From: Pirellulales bacterium
GTDB lineage: Bacteria > Planctomycetota > Planctomycetia > Pirellulales > Lacipirellulaceae
Direction of reading: 5' to 3'
Assembly (NCBI GenBank): GCA_028279215.1
Contig: JANQOF010000039.1
Coordinates: 1 to 40,141, forward strand
Length of the DNA stretch: 40,141 nucleotides
Below, in pieces: positions 8,396-18,549 of this stretch. Every line of letters begins with the position of its first letter. The stretch's first letter is position 1. A program made the position numbers and the translations under genes. A model generated the notes under the pieces. That model made no database searches. It had not been told where the DNA came from and was given only the letters and a program-made list of their open reading frames with translations.

Positions 8396-9370
8396 TCAAC
8401 TCGAACCACTAAAAGCCGACCGCAACAAGTCCAAGCTCTTCGGAATCGCTTCTTTCCACGGGGCCGTTCCCTCGAATTCCAGAGCGATGTAGCCTCGATA
8501 ACCATGATCGCGAAGCAGCTTGGCGATCCGTGGGTAGTCGAGGTCTACGCTGTACCACACCCCACCGCCATAATAGGTCTTCGCTTGAACATACACGGTC
8601 TTTGGAACGAGTACCTCGAGTTGGTCGTACGGATCCTCGAGGAAGTTGCCCGTATCCATGGTCACCTGTAACCAAGGCGAGTCGATCGAGTTGACGATCC
8701 TCATTACGCCTTCCGCTGTCCGCCCCAGTCCCCAGTGATTCTCTAAGCCGAGCAACACGCCGTACTTCTCAGCCGCCGGCAGGAGTTTCTCGAAGCTGTC
8801 GATCACCCACCCGTAGCCTTCCTTCTCGGTGTGGCCCGGTAGCACTGGTTCGATGCCGCGATTGGCCATCAACGCGTCGAAGTCCTTCGATGTGCCCCAC
8901 CGCCCCGTGTTCACGCGCATGGTGGGGATGCCAAGCTCATGCGCGAGTTGCATGCAACGAATCGTATGGTCGATATTCTGCTGCCGTTTGTCGGCGTCGG
9001 GCGAAACGAATCCTTGGTGCGTCGAGAAACCACATAAGTCCAAACCGTTGACTAGCGCTCGCCGCTTCAAGTCTTGTAGCCGGGCGGGCGATTCATCATC
9101 GAACATTTGTATGTGCAGTATTTCCACCGCATCGAATCCCATTCGCGCCGATTCGTCGATGCATTGCTCGATCGAAAGCCTGTCGGCGGGGTCGTCGCGA
9201 AAGCGCCAGAACGAGTACGTGGAAATCGCGATCGGGTTGGGTGGCATCGCTGCCGCGGTTGCCGCGGTGCTAGTTGTTGCCACCTCGGCGCTGACCGCCA
9301 TGCTGCCAAGAAGCGTGCCCCCTGCCGACGCGGCAGCGAGTTGCTTGCCAAAATCTCTTCTAGTTACCAT
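8396..9370 (-). CDS. Tat-exported sugar phosphate isomerase/epimerase-like protein
   Basis: A 324-residue protein with a twin-arginine signal (TRRDFGKQLAAAS at residues 3-15) and a complete xylose-isomerase-like TIM barrel. Typical segments are IAISTYSFW at the first strand, MGFDAVEILHIQM, LCGFSTHQGF, LGIPTMRVNTGRWG, YGVLLGLENHWGLG (E and H as probable metal ligands), LQVTMDTGNF and YIALEFEG at the last strand. The fold binds a divalent metal and isomerises or epimerises sugars, or acts on related hydroxy-ketones; export means the substrate is outside the cytoplasm. The alanine/threonine-rich linker after the signal peptide is common in planctomycete members. It is first in an apparent operon with the thioesterase. 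A GAGG sequence about 10 bp upstream supports the ATG at 9370. Confidence 0.86.
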   Translation of the reverse strand: MVTRRDFGKQLAAASAGGTLLGSMAVSAEVATTSTAATAAAMPPNPIAISTYSFWRFRDDPADRLSIEQCIDESARMGFDAVEILHIQMFDDESPARLQDLKRRALVNGLDLCGFSTHQGFVSPDADKRQQNIDHTIRCMQLAHELGIPTMRVNTGRWGTSKDFDALMANRGIEPVLPGHTEKEGYGWVIDSFEKLLPAAEKYGVLLGLENHWGLGRTAEGVMRIVNSIDSPWLQVTMDTGNFLEDPYDQLEVLVPKTVYVQAKTYYGGGVWYSVDLDYPRIAKLLRDHGYRGYIALEFEGTAPWKEAIPKSLDLLRSAFSGSS

Positions 9371-9547
9371 CTCAATGATTCCTCTCGCTGGTAGTGGTTT
9401 GCGAAGCTCATCGCAGCATCTACGCCACTGAAGTCACGGCGCCAAGCCTGTCAGTGTAACAACCATGTAGCCCAGGGGACAAAGGCATTTCCCACGTCTT
9501 TGGCCGTCCAGACAGTTGCGACCTAGGCGTTCGCCGCCGGGGTCGGT

Positions 9548-9575
9548 TTGGAAAGCGCACCGAAAAGCGTATACT
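9548..9575 (+). promoter_or_regulatory. Sigma70-like promoter of the mtn operon
   Basis: TTGGAA (9548-9553) and TATACT (9570-9575) are separated by 16 bp, placing a transcription start near 9582 and leaving a leader of about 50 nt before mtnB. Such a short leader leaves no room for a SAM riboswitch after this start. Confidence 0.5.
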
Positions 9576-9631
9576 CGCACACAGAGTGGTGCCTCCAACG
9601 ACCGAGAGATCCATAGACGGAAGTTAAGCGA

Positions 9632-10348
9632 ATGCCAGGGCGTACTACCACCGTCGACATCGATCCCGCTGAAGTTGAGCGACAGATTGTTGCCGAGACC
9701 TGCGCCAAGCGAGCACGGATAGACGACCTGCGCGAAACGGGTCGTCAGTTTCACGAACAAGGTTGGTCGCTTGGCACGAGCAGCAACTACAGCGTGGTAG
9801 TTGAAAAGGATCCGCTGGAGTTGCTGCTGACCGCCAGCGGAAAAGACAAGGGACGCCTTACCCAGCACGATTTCGTGCGAGTCGATGGCTCGGGAGTCCG
9901 CATCGACCACCCCGACGACGGATTCGCGGCGTCGAACAAACCATCGGCCGAAACCCTGTTGCACGTCGCCCTGGCCGAGTTGCCCGACGTCGGGGCCGTG
10001 TTGCACACCCATTCGGTGTGGGGCACCTTGCTCTCAGACCATTACTTTGAGAGCGGTGGGCTGGAAATTGCGGACTTCGAGATGCTCAAGGGCCTCGAAG
10101 GCATTACGACGCACGAAACAAAGATCTGGGTGCCGATATTCGACAACACCCAGGACATTGCCACGCTGGCCGACGATTTGCGCGCTCGGCTAAACGACCC
10201 GCGCCAGCCGATTGAGCACGGATTCTTGATTCGAAAGCATGGGCTGTACGCATGGGGTCGCGACCTGGCTGCGGCGCGTCGCCACATCGAGATCTTCGAG
10301 TTTCTGTTCGAGTGCGTGGGACGCACGGAATTTGGCCAGACTAACTAA
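9632..10348 (+). CDS. mtnB: Methylthioribulose-1-phosphate dehydratase
   Basis: A class II aldolase/adducin-fold zinc enzyme that dehydrates 5-methylthioribulose-1-phosphate to 2,3-diketo-5-methylthiopentyl-1-phosphate in the methionine salvage pathway. Visible are TSSNYSVVV, TASGKDKG, KPSAETLLH, the zinc-binding VLHTHSVWGTLL (H125 and H127) and a third histidine in RKHGLYAWG (H203). The adjacent segment GLEGITTHETKIWVPIFDNTQDI is characteristic of MtnB rather than of fuculose or ribulose-phosphate aldolases. The length, 238 residues, is slightly longer than usual because of an N-terminal extension. It is the first gene of mtnB-mtnD-mtnC, 23 bp before mtnD. A GGAAG sequence just upstream fits a ribosome binding site. 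Confidence 0.92.
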   Translation: MPGRTTTVDIDPAEVERQIVAETCAKRARIDDLRETGRQFHEQGWSLGTSSNYSVVVEKDPLELLLTASGKDKGRLTQHDFVRVDGSGVRIDHPDDGFAASNKPSAETLLHVALAELPDVGAVLHTHSVWGTLLSDHYFESGGLEIADFEMLKGLEGITTHETKIWVPIFDNTQDIATLADDLRARLNDPRQPIEHGFLIRKHGLYAWGRDLAAARRHIEIFEFLFECVGRTEFGQTN

Positions 10349-10371
10349 CCCTTGTTTACGGACGATTGACC

Positions 10372-10953
10372 ATGGCTACGATTACCGTGACCGACACTGC
10401 CCGTCGCATCGACGACGCCAATGAAGTGAGTCAGTTTCTTGCGCCGCTTGGCATATGGTACGAACACTGGCCTGTGGAAGGGCGGCTCGCCACGGAATCA
10501 ACCGCTGAGGACATACTGGCGGAGTACAAACCCGAAATCGAGCGGCTCAAGCAGCGTGGAGGGTATGTCACGGCCGACGTGATCAACGTATCGCCCGATA
10601 CGCCGAATCTCGACGAAATGCTCGCGAAGTTCGACAAAGAGCATACGCACAGTGAAGACGAAGTGCGTTTCACGGTCGAAGGTCGCGGGGTGTTTTGGAT
10701 TCACCCCGATGACGCGCCCGTATTCTCGATTCAGGTGGAAGCGGGTGACTTGATCAACGTACCGGCGGGCACCAAGCACTGGTTCCACCTATGCGACGAT
10801 CGGCACATTCGCTGCATTCGGCTGTTCGAAGACGCCAGCGGTTGGACACCGCACTACGTCGAAGGCGCCGTGCACGACGCCCACCCACCCGTATGTTGGG
10901 GGCCGTCGTATGTCCCAGGCGAAACGAAAACCAAACCGGTAGTCGAACTGTGA
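10372..10953 (+). CDS. mtnD: Acireductone dioxygenase
   Basis: A cupin that oxidises the acireductone of methionine salvage with O2. The iron-bound form yields the ketoacid precursor of methionine plus formate; the nickel form gives an off-pathway product. The metal ligands are H91 and H93 in KEHTHSEDE, E97 four residues later, and H136 in GTKHWF. The family segments EDEVRFTVEGRGVFWI and GDLINVPAGTKHWF are intact. The length is 193 residues. The ATG at 10372 is preferred over a TTG two codons earlier. Its stop overlaps the start of mtnC by 4 nt (GTGA), suggesting translational coupling. The sequence does not say which metal is used in vivo. Confidence 0.95.
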   Translation: MATITVTDTARRIDDANEVSQFLAPLGIWYEHWPVEGRLATESTAEDILAEYKPEIERLKQRGGYVTADVINVSPDTPNLDEMLAKFDKEHTHSEDEVRFTVEGRGVFWIHPDDAPVFSIQVEAGDLINVPAGTKHWFHLCDDRHIRCIRLFEDASGWTPHYVEGAVHDAHPPVCWGPSYVPGETKTKPVVEL

Positions 10954-11651
10954 TCGTGTTTGGCGGGGTTGGCATTCTGCTCGATGTCGAGGGCACTACC
11001 TCGGCCATATCCTACGTGTACGATGTGATGTTTCCGTTCGCCCGCAACGGAATGGCGTCCTATCTCGACGACCACTGGGATTCGCCGGCACTCGACGACG
11101 TTCGTAAACAGGTGGCAACCGACTCCGGACAACCCGCCGCCGAAGCGGAGCAGGCCGTATTCGAATCGGAAGTCATCGCGCTGATGGATGCCGACGTGAA
11201 AGCAACCGGCCTGAAGCAACTGCAGGGACTCATTTGGGAGTCGGGTTTCGACAGCGGCGAACTCGTCGCTCACGTATTCGACGACGTCGCCCCGGCGCTC
11301 CACCGCTGGCAACAGCTGGGGGTGGACCTGCGGATTTACTCATCCGGCAGCGTACACGCCCAGCAGTTGTTCTTTGGCCACACCACGTCGGGCGATTTGC
11401 TGCATTTCTTTACAGGTCATTACGACACCAAGATCGGAAGCAAGCGGGAAGCGGCAAGCTATACGCGACTAGCGGACGATTGGGGACTGGCGCCGGGGGA
11501 GATCCTGTTCCTTAGCGACGTGGTCGCCGAACTCGACGCTGCCAAATCGGCCGGTATGCAAACAGGACTGTGTGTGCGGCCGGGCAATGCCGAGGTGGAT
11601 TCTGGACACGGGCACCAAGTGGTGCAGTCGCTTGCTGAGGTAACGACTTAG
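10950..11651 (+). CDS. mtnC: Enolase-phosphatase E1
   Basis: A HAD-superfamily enzyme that enolises and then dephosphorylates 2,3-diketo-5-methylthiopentyl-1-phosphate to the acireductone used by MtnD. Motif I is LLDVEGTTSAIS (nucleophile D12, E14), the substrate-loop lysine lies in KIGSKREAASY, and the C-terminal motif is EILFLSDVVAELDAAKSAGMQT. The segment IYSSGSVHAQQLFFGHTTSGDL is diagnostic of the family. The length, 233 residues, is normal. The start is a GTG overlapping the stop of mtnD; an upstream in-frame extension would lie wholly inside mtnD. Isomerase MtnA, kinase MtnK or phosphorylase MtnP, and a transaminase are not in this window. Confidence 0.95.
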   Translation: MIVFGGVGILLDVEGTTSAISYVYDVMFPFARNGMASYLDDHWDSPALDDVRKQVATDSGQPAAEAEQAVFESEVIALMDADVKATGLKQLQGLIWESGFDSGELVAHVFDDVAPALHRWQQLGVDLRIYSSGSVHAQQLFFGHTTSGDLLHFFTGHYDTKIGSKREAASYTRLADDWGLAPGEILFLSDVVAELDAAKSAGMQTGLCVRPGNAEVDSGHGHQVVQSLAEVTT

Positions 11652-11749
11652 CGGAATTGCGGGACGCTTGGGCCCAAGGTGGTTAAAGGAATGTCGGGCG
11701 GGTAGAATACGGGACTCTCCGCAACGCTCTGCTGACGGCAAGGAATGGC

Positions 11750-13861
<2,112 letters not shown>

Positions 13862-13954
13862 TCATTGATTCGCATGATTGCACGATTGCAAGCCGCCATT
13901 TAGGATATTGCCATCCAGACCGTCGCCCCCGACCGACCAACTCGCGATACAAGC

Positions 13955-14890
13955 ATGATCCAACTTCGAGTACTCTTGCTGTTCTTAGCGTTGGTGTTGC
14001 CTGTCGCGGCCATAGCCCAAGACAGCTGGGAACTTACCAAGGACTCGTTTTCGACGACGTTTGTCATAGATGACTTTCCGAACCGACACATAGGGCTCGA
14101 CGGCGCCGTGATTTCAGACACACTGATAGACGGTTCTGGTGGAACGATTCGTTGGTACTATTCGCATGAGAATCCGAGATACCGTGGACGAGGTGTAGAC
14201 CTCGGTGCTATTGCGCATTACCGCTCACTCGTTTCGGTCGAACACGACGTAGAGGATCCGGCGTACTTGCGGATTTCTAGCCCAGAGGGTTATCCGGTTC
14301 CCCACGTTGACTTGGAGGTGCAACTTCTCGGTGGGCTGGAAGGACTAGGCGACACGACGGCAGTTGTCCACGCATCGTTAACCATGGGATTGAGCGATTC
14401 TGGGTTGCCGCGACGTGTTGGTGAGGAGCCGACGGATCCCCTTCCGCTAGCGATTTGGACAGCGGTCGATGCCGACTTGCCATATACAGCGTTTGACGAA
14501 GTTGCAACGTACGATCCAAGAACACGTGTATTGCATGCAACCCGGCGTGTAAACTCCCTACTTGTCGCCACCGTCGCTTCCACAGCGGATTTGGACGGGA
14601 TTCATGTATTTGAAGCTCGGCAGTGGGATGGAAGTGCCGCACCGTTTTTCCTAGACAACACATCTGCGACCGGTGATGTCCAGTTGGTCACAGGGTATTA
14701 TTTTCCAGAGCTACAGGTTGGTGAAACACGAACCATTGACTTCTACTACCTATTCGCGACCAATCTCGACCATGTCCCCTCCGAGTTTGCTAGGCTGATT
14801 CCAGAGCCGCCGTCGGTTGGGCTGACGTCGATATTCGCCATTTCCATATTGGCGTTTCTGGGTTTGAAGAAGCGCGCGGTGGAAATCTGA
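13955..14890 (+). CDS. Exported PEP-CTERM protein of unknown function
   Basis: A 311-residue secreted protein. It has a clear Sec signal peptide (hydrophobic core LLLFLALVLPVAA, cleavage near AIA-Q). The C-terminus has the tripartite PEP-CTERM sorting signal: PEP (in IPEPPSVG), a hydrophobic segment (TSIFAISILAFLGL) and a short basic tail (KKRAVEI), so processing by an exosortase-type system is expected. The middle is beta-rich (VDLEVQLLGGLEGLGDTTAVVHASL, IDFYYLFATNLD) without a recognisable enzyme motif. Codon choice is visibly more A/T-rich and less biased than in the flanking uvrB and avtA, which may mean recent acquisition or relaxed expression. It converges on folA, with 24 bp between stops. 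No close family is recognised. Confidence 0.75.
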   Translation: MIQLRVLLLFLALVLPVAAIAQDSWELTKDSFSTTFVIDDFPNRHIGLDGAVISDTLIDGSGGTIRWYYSHENPRYRGRGVDLGAIAHYRSLVSVEHDVEDPAYLRISSPEGYPVPHVDLEVQLLGGLEGLGDTTAVVHASLTMGLSDSGLPRRVGEEPTDPLPLAIWTAVDADLPYTAFDEVATYDPRTRVLHATRRVNSLLVATVASTADLDGIHVFEARQWDGSAAPFFLDNTSATGDVQLVTGYYFPELQVGETRTIDFYYLFATNLDHVPSEFARLIPEPPSVGLTSIFAISILAFLGLKKRAVEI

Positions 14891-14914
14891 ACGATCTAGG
14901 CAAGAGCCTTTGGC

Positions 14915-15376
14915 TCACGTCCGCCGTACCCACCGCCGAAACAAATACCGTTCCTCGTCCCGCTCCTCGGTCACCTTCCAATCGAAGGGATCGAACTCGG
15001 GGAAATAAGTGTCGCCTCGCCAGTCGCCTTTGATGGTCGAGAGCAGCATTTCGGCCGCCAGCGGGATGGTTTGTGCGTAAACCTTAGCGCCGCCACCACT
15101 GAAAATGGGTTTGCCGAACGCAGCAGCCGCGTCTAAAGCGGCCGCGAGCGTTCGACAAACTGTCGCGCCGGCGACCGGCTGAGGCGACCGGCTGAGAACG
15201 ATCAGGTTGTCTGCAGTGCTGTCGCTGCCAAAAATTTCGTAGCTCCGCCGCCCCATCAGCAGGGTCGTGCCGCGGGTTAGTTCGAGGTACTGCTCATACT
15301 CCTCGGGCACGTCCCACGGCATACCGTCGCCATGCCCAATTACGCGGTCCTCGCTCATGGCTGCAATAATCTTCAT
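14915..15376 (-). CDS. folA: Dihydrofolate reductase
   Basis: Reduces 7,8-dihydrofolate to tetrahydrofolate with NADPH. The chain starts MKIIAAMSEDRVIGHGDGMPWDVPEEYEQY, with the substrate-binding acidic residue in the expected helix, then TTLLMGRRSYEIFG (NADPH phosphate region) and NLIVLSRSP. PIFSGGGAKVYAQTIPLA matches the I-x-GG-x-x-(I/V)-Y block of the cofactor pocket. The length, 153 residues, is normal for a chromosomal bacterial enzyme. It is divergent from avtA (105 bp between starts). No thyA lies next to it, so whether thymidylate synthesis uses ThyA or ThyX cannot be told from here. Confidence 0.93.
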   Translation of the reverse strand: MKIIAAMSEDRVIGHGDGMPWDVPEEYEQYLELTRGTTLLMGRRSYEIFGSDSTADNLIVLSRSPQPVAGATVCRTLAAALDAAAAFGKPIFSGGGAKVYAQTIPLAAEMLLSTIKGDWRGDTYFPEFDPFDWKVTEERDEERYLFRRWVRRT

Positions 15377-15481
15377 GATGTTTTGCTGGCTTCCTGCGAA
15401 CCTGAGGCGGATTTACAGAATCCACAGGATAACCAATGATCAAGCTTTGCTGAACATCGACGCGTTTCCAACTGCTCTCGA

Positions 15482-16756
15482 GTGCCCCCGGTGAATCTCA
15501 AGCTTTCAAAAATTGGCGAGCGACTATCGGGCCATAGCGGCATTGTGGAGCTGATGGACGACCTTGGGGCGGCGATGGCCGGGCCGGGCGAGATGCGCAT
15601 GCTGGGCGGAGGAAATCCGGCTCACATCCCAGAGATACTGGGCGTGTGGCGGGAGCGCTTCCAGGCGATCGTCGACGACGAGGACCATTGCAACCGCATG
15701 CTGGCCAACTATGATGGACCGGCGGGCAGTCCCAAGTTTCGCGAGTCGTTTGCTGCAGCCTTGAACGACATTTATGGGTGGGATGTCGGCCCCGACAACA
15801 TTGTCGTGACCAACGGTGGGCAAACGGCGTTCTTCTTCCTGTTCGCCCTGCTGGCCGGCGAGACGCCTAATGGCGGGCAGCGCCACGTGATGCTGCCGAT
15901 TGTGCCCGAGTATATCGGCTATTCCGATCAAGGGCTTGCCGAGAACGTCTTTCGCAGCTTCCATCCGCGGATCGAGAAGCTCGATGAGCACACGTTCAAG
16001 TATCGAATCGATTTCGATGCGATCGAGGTCACCGACGACACCGCCGCGATCTGCGTTAGCCGTCCCACCAACCCTACCGGCAACGTCCTAACCGACGATG
16101 AGATCGCCCATCTCACCGCACTAGCTGCCGAGCGGGAAATCCCGCTACTGGTCGACAACGCCTATGGCGCCCCCTTTCCCGGCGCGGTGTTCGAGTCGAT
16201 CGCGCCGGTGTGGAATCGCGGCATGGTCATGTCGTTTAGTTTGTCGAAGCTCGGGCTCCCGGGTACGCGGACCGGCATTGTGCTGGCCGACGAACAAATC
16301 GCCAGCCGCATTCGCTCGATGACCGGTATCGTCGGATTGGCGAACAACAACGTCGGGCAGGCGATCGTCGAGCCGCTGCTAGACAGCGGCGAGCTGCACC
16401 AACTCTCACGCGAAGTGATTCGGCCCTACTATCAGCAGAAGTCGCAATTCGCTCAGTCTTTGGTAGCGCAACACTTCGCAGACGACTTCCCATACTTGGT
16501 GCACCGCAGCGAGGGAGCCTTCTTCTTGTGGCTATGGTTCCCCGAGTTACCCATTCCCACGCGCGAGCTCTACGCCCGGCTCAAACAGCGCGGCGTGCTA
16601 ATCGTGCCGGGCGAGTATTTCTTCTTCGGTCTCGATGCGCACGACGACTGGCCCCACCGCCGCCAGTGCATTCGCCTCACGTTTTCACAGTCCGAAGCGG
16701 TTGTGGATGAGGGCGTTCGCATCCTGGCCGATGAGCTGCGAAAGCTGCACGAATGA
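15482..16756 (+). CDS. avtA: Valine-pyruvate aminotransferase
   Basis: A PLP-dependent class I aminotransferase of 424 residues. The diagnostic AvtA start is present (GHSGIVELMDDLGAAM, then MLGGGNPAHIPEI), followed by MLANYDGPAGSPKFRESFAAAL, NIVVTNGGQTAFFFLFALLAG, SRPTNPTGNVLTDDEI, the PLP lysine in MVMSFSLSKLGLPGTRTG, and a C-terminal arginine in CIRLTFSQSE. It transfers amino groups between valine or alanine and the corresponding keto acids, linking branched-chain and alanine metabolism. The start is GTG at 15482; another GTG three codons later is equally possible. The stop at 16756 lies 1 bp before a palindromic repeat that separates it from the convergent gdpD-like gene. Confidence 0.92.
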   Translation: MPPVNLKLSKIGERLSGHSGIVELMDDLGAAMAGPGEMRMLGGGNPAHIPEILGVWRERFQAIVDDEDHCNRMLANYDGPAGSPKFRESFAAALNDIYGWDVGPDNIVVTNGGQTAFFFLFALLAGETPNGGQRHVMLPIVPEYIGYSDQGLAENVFRSFHPRIEKLDEHTFKYRIDFDAIEVTDDTAAICVSRPTNPTGNVLTDDEIAHLTALAAEREIPLLVDNAYGAPFPGAVFESIAPVWNRGMVMSFSLSKLGLPGTRTGIVLADEQIASRIRSMTGIVGLANNNVGQAIVEPLLDSGELHQLSREVIRPYYQQKSQFAQSLVAQHFADDFPYLVHRSEGAFFLWLWFPELPIPTRELYARLKQRGVLIVPGEYFFFGLDAHDDWPHRRQCIRLTFSQSEAVVDEGVRILADELRKLHE

Positions 16757-16757
16757 C

Positions 16758-16918
16758 TAGAGCGTGCTTCGGCTAGCTGTAGCGATGTTGGCGCAAACGA
16801 GTCAAGTCTGGCAAAGCGGCCAAAGCAGGCGAATCTGCATGATTCGTCGATGCAGGCCAACGTAGCCAGATGCATACGCAGTAAGCGGGCACGCTACAGA
16901 TAGGCGAAGGGCGCTCTA
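16758..16918. repeat. MITE-like palindromic element, copy A (161 bp, with internal insertion)
   Basis: The ends are imperfect terminal inverted repeats of about 27 bp: TAGAGCGTGCTTCGGCTAGC on the left and, on the opposite strand from the right end, TAGAGCGCCCTTCGCCTATC. Each continues with TGTAGCG. The element matches copy B (19591-19688) in the opposite orientation almost base for base, except that copy A carries about 63 extra bp in the middle, including a CGAATC-tgcat-GATTCG hairpin. The last three bases (CTA, 16916-16918) are the TAG stop of the gdpD-like gene on the minus strand. The element probably folds as an RNA hairpin and may also terminate convergent transcription. Confidence 0.8.
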
Positions 16919-17737
16919 TCGTTCGCGTCCGAGCAAGAAGGCTTGTAGCTCGCCAAGCTTGTCGGTATTGATGTGATCGACGCCCGCTGTGCGTAGCTCT
17001 TGCCATACGGCCGGCGACTCGGGCGTGGCCCAGAAGCGGATTCGGCGGCCAGCGGCGTGAGCTTGGTCGACTACTTCGTGGAGCTTGTCTCGCTGCTCGG
17101 CAGGAAATTCGCCCTCGCCGTTCCAGGTAAAGTGCGAACCCCAGCGGTCGCTGATGAGCGGCATCAAGTGCGCAGGTTTGTCGGATTCCAGGTCGCTCAG
17201 CCGGCCGTCGATGCCAACAAAGCGACGATTGTCGGCTTCAATCTCTTGCATGGGGCGCTCTCCGGAAACCACCACCTGAATGGCGCGTTCGGTGAATTCG
17301 CCGTCGATGACGCACGAAAGCATGTCGTCGTAGTTGGCAAGCACCTCGCGCAATCGGCTATAGGCTTTGGGCCCGTCGCGCTTGATGTCGACAAGCAGCG
17401 TGAACACGGGGCCATCCTGGAACACGCGGCCGTCGTTGGCTGCTACGCGCTTGGCAAGTGAGTCGAGGTACGTCGACTCTAGCGTTCGCCGCTCGTCCAA
17501 CTCGAATAGGCTATGTCCGACCAACAACTTGCCGTCGATTAAGAAAACATCTGCCTCGACGCTACAGAAGCCGTGATCGAGCGCATCGAGCAATGGTCGA
17601 GCGTGGTAGTAATCGTTGTGAGCATGCGCATTGGCAAGTGGCGTCACTCCCGCATCGTTCGCTTCCCCGGTTGACCCCGGAATGCCAAGCACCAGAAGGA
17701 CCCAAGTTGCCGCATGCACCATCCTTATCCTTTTCAT
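16916..17737 (-). CDS. Secreted GDPD/PI-PLC-like phosphodiesterase
   Basis: A 273-residue protein with a Sec signal peptide (MKRIRMVHAATWVLLVLGIPG). The mature protein starts with NAHAHNDYYHARPLLDAL (H38, H40, N41, D42), then GFCSVEADVFLIDGKLLVGHS (E61, D63, H75). This is the catalytic pattern of the TIM-barrel glycerophosphodiester phosphodiesterase/PI-PLC-like family in which HAHNDY replaces HRG, as in yeast AIM6 relatives. A C-terminal RIRFWATPESPAVWQELRTAGVDHINTDKL also fits that fold. It likely hydrolyses a phosphodiester outside the cytoplasm; substrate unknown. Its ATG overlaps the stop of the upstream luxR-type gene by 4 nt (ATGA), so the two are translationally coupled. Its stop codon lies in a palindromic repeat. 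Confidence 0.82.
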   Translation of the reverse strand: MKRIRMVHAATWVLLVLGIPGSTGEANDAGVTPLANAHAHNDYYHARPLLDALDHGFCSVEADVFLIDGKLLVGHSLFELDERRTLESTYLDSLAKRVAANDGRVFQDGPVFTLLVDIKRDGPKAYSRLREVLANYDDMLSCVIDGEFTERAIQVVVSGERPMQEIEADNRRFVGIDGRLSDLESDKPAHLMPLISDRWGSHFTWNGEGEFPAEQRDKLHEVVDQAHAAGRRIRFWATPESPAVWQELRTAGVDHINTDKLGELQAFLLGRER

Positions 17738-18318
17738 CGTTCACCTGCATCGGGTGTTTTGCGACTGTCGCCTTGCAACTCAGGGTCGACGGACGCCGAT
17801 CCACCGTCCTTCCCTAAACCGAAGTGGTGGGCGGCCATGCGAAACCCTTCCGTGTGGTGGATGTGCAACTTCTTTTTCAAGCTGGCAATGTGGTCGCGGG
17901 CGGTGGAAGACGTGATTCCAAGTGCCTCGGCGATTTGGGCTGGGCTGGCGCCGCCTGCTACCAGCACCAGCACGTGCCTCTCGCGAGCAGTCAATGTGCC
18001 CGTGAAAACACGCGTGTAGAGGACCAGCACCTGGCCTTGGTCGAGCGGAAACAGGTTAAACCTGATCGGATACGTATCGTCGTCTTGACGAATGGATACT
18101 TCAAATGGGCCCTGCGCGTTGCGAAACATGCATGCCTGCACGAAGCACTCGCGGCACCGCGCCCGATCGGTCTCGATGGCCCAATCCCACGGCTTGCTAC
18201 CCACTAGCTCGGGGTAACGTGGGTGAAGGATCACAGTCCCTTCGCTGTCGACAACGACCGCGTAGGTGTCGGCGAAAACTTCCGGATTGTTGGCGTCGAT
18301 GGGCATAGGACTCGGCAT
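17734..18318 (-). CDS. LuxR-type transcriptional regulator with PAS-like sensor domain
   Basis: A 194-residue regulator. Residues 13-100 form a PAS-like sensor domain (DTYAVVVDSEGTVILHPRYPELVG, PFEVSIRQDDDTYPIRFNLFPL, QVLVLYTRVF). A three-cysteine cluster, C-x2-C-x4-C (about C55, C58, C63), could bind a metal or sense redox state. Residues 108-165 are a LuxR/GerE helix-turn-helix (LTARERHVLVLVAGGASPAQ, then IAEALGITSSTARDHIASLKKKLHIH). The ATG at 18318 is preferred; the frame is open further upstream but that part is low-complexity and arginine-rich. It overlaps the gdpD-like gene by 4 nt and is divergent from hisC. It may regulate the coupled phosphodiesterase. The cysteine cluster as a sensor is inference. 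Confidence 0.8.
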   Translation of the reverse strand: MPSPMPIDANNPEVFADTYAVVVDSEGTVILHPRYPELVGSKPWDWAIETDRARCRECFVQACMFRNAQGPFEVSIRQDDDTYPIRFNLFPLDQGQVLVLYTRVFTGTLTARERHVLVLVAGGASPAQIAEALGITSSTARDHIASLKKKLHIHHTEGFRMAAHHFGLGKDGGSASVDPELQGDSRKTPDAGER

Positions 18319-18505
18319 GAAGCGTAGGTTGCCCGCAGATCTGCACGCCGTGGCGGCGTGACGAAGACTCACCGGGCGTGATAATAGCTGGCCGGACGAC
18401 GATCGACCAGTCCTGCGCGCGTTATGGCTGTTGCCGCGCATCTAGGCTGACTCGACCAGACCGCACGATGCGACACATTCCGGTACCAGCACAACTAGGG
18501 CATAA

Positions 18506-18536
18506 TAGGTACTCGTTCTGCAACAAGTACTGCCTA
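18506..18536. promoter_or_regulatory. Imperfect inverted repeat upstream of hisC
   Basis: TAGG-TACTCGTT and AACAAGTACTG-CCTA form an inverted repeat around a short CTGC centre, ending 13 bp before the hisC ATG. It may be an operator or a leader-RNA hairpin that affects ribosome access. A CATAAT hexamer (18501-18506) at its left edge could be a -10 box, which would place the repeat at the transcription start. Confidence 0.35.
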
Positions 18537-18549
18537 GTGGCCGATTTCG

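Noticed and set aside
9371-9631. A SAM riboswitch upstream of mtnB.
   Set aside because: The likely transcription start at about 9582 leaves only about 50 nt of leader, and no SAM-box core sequence is visible.
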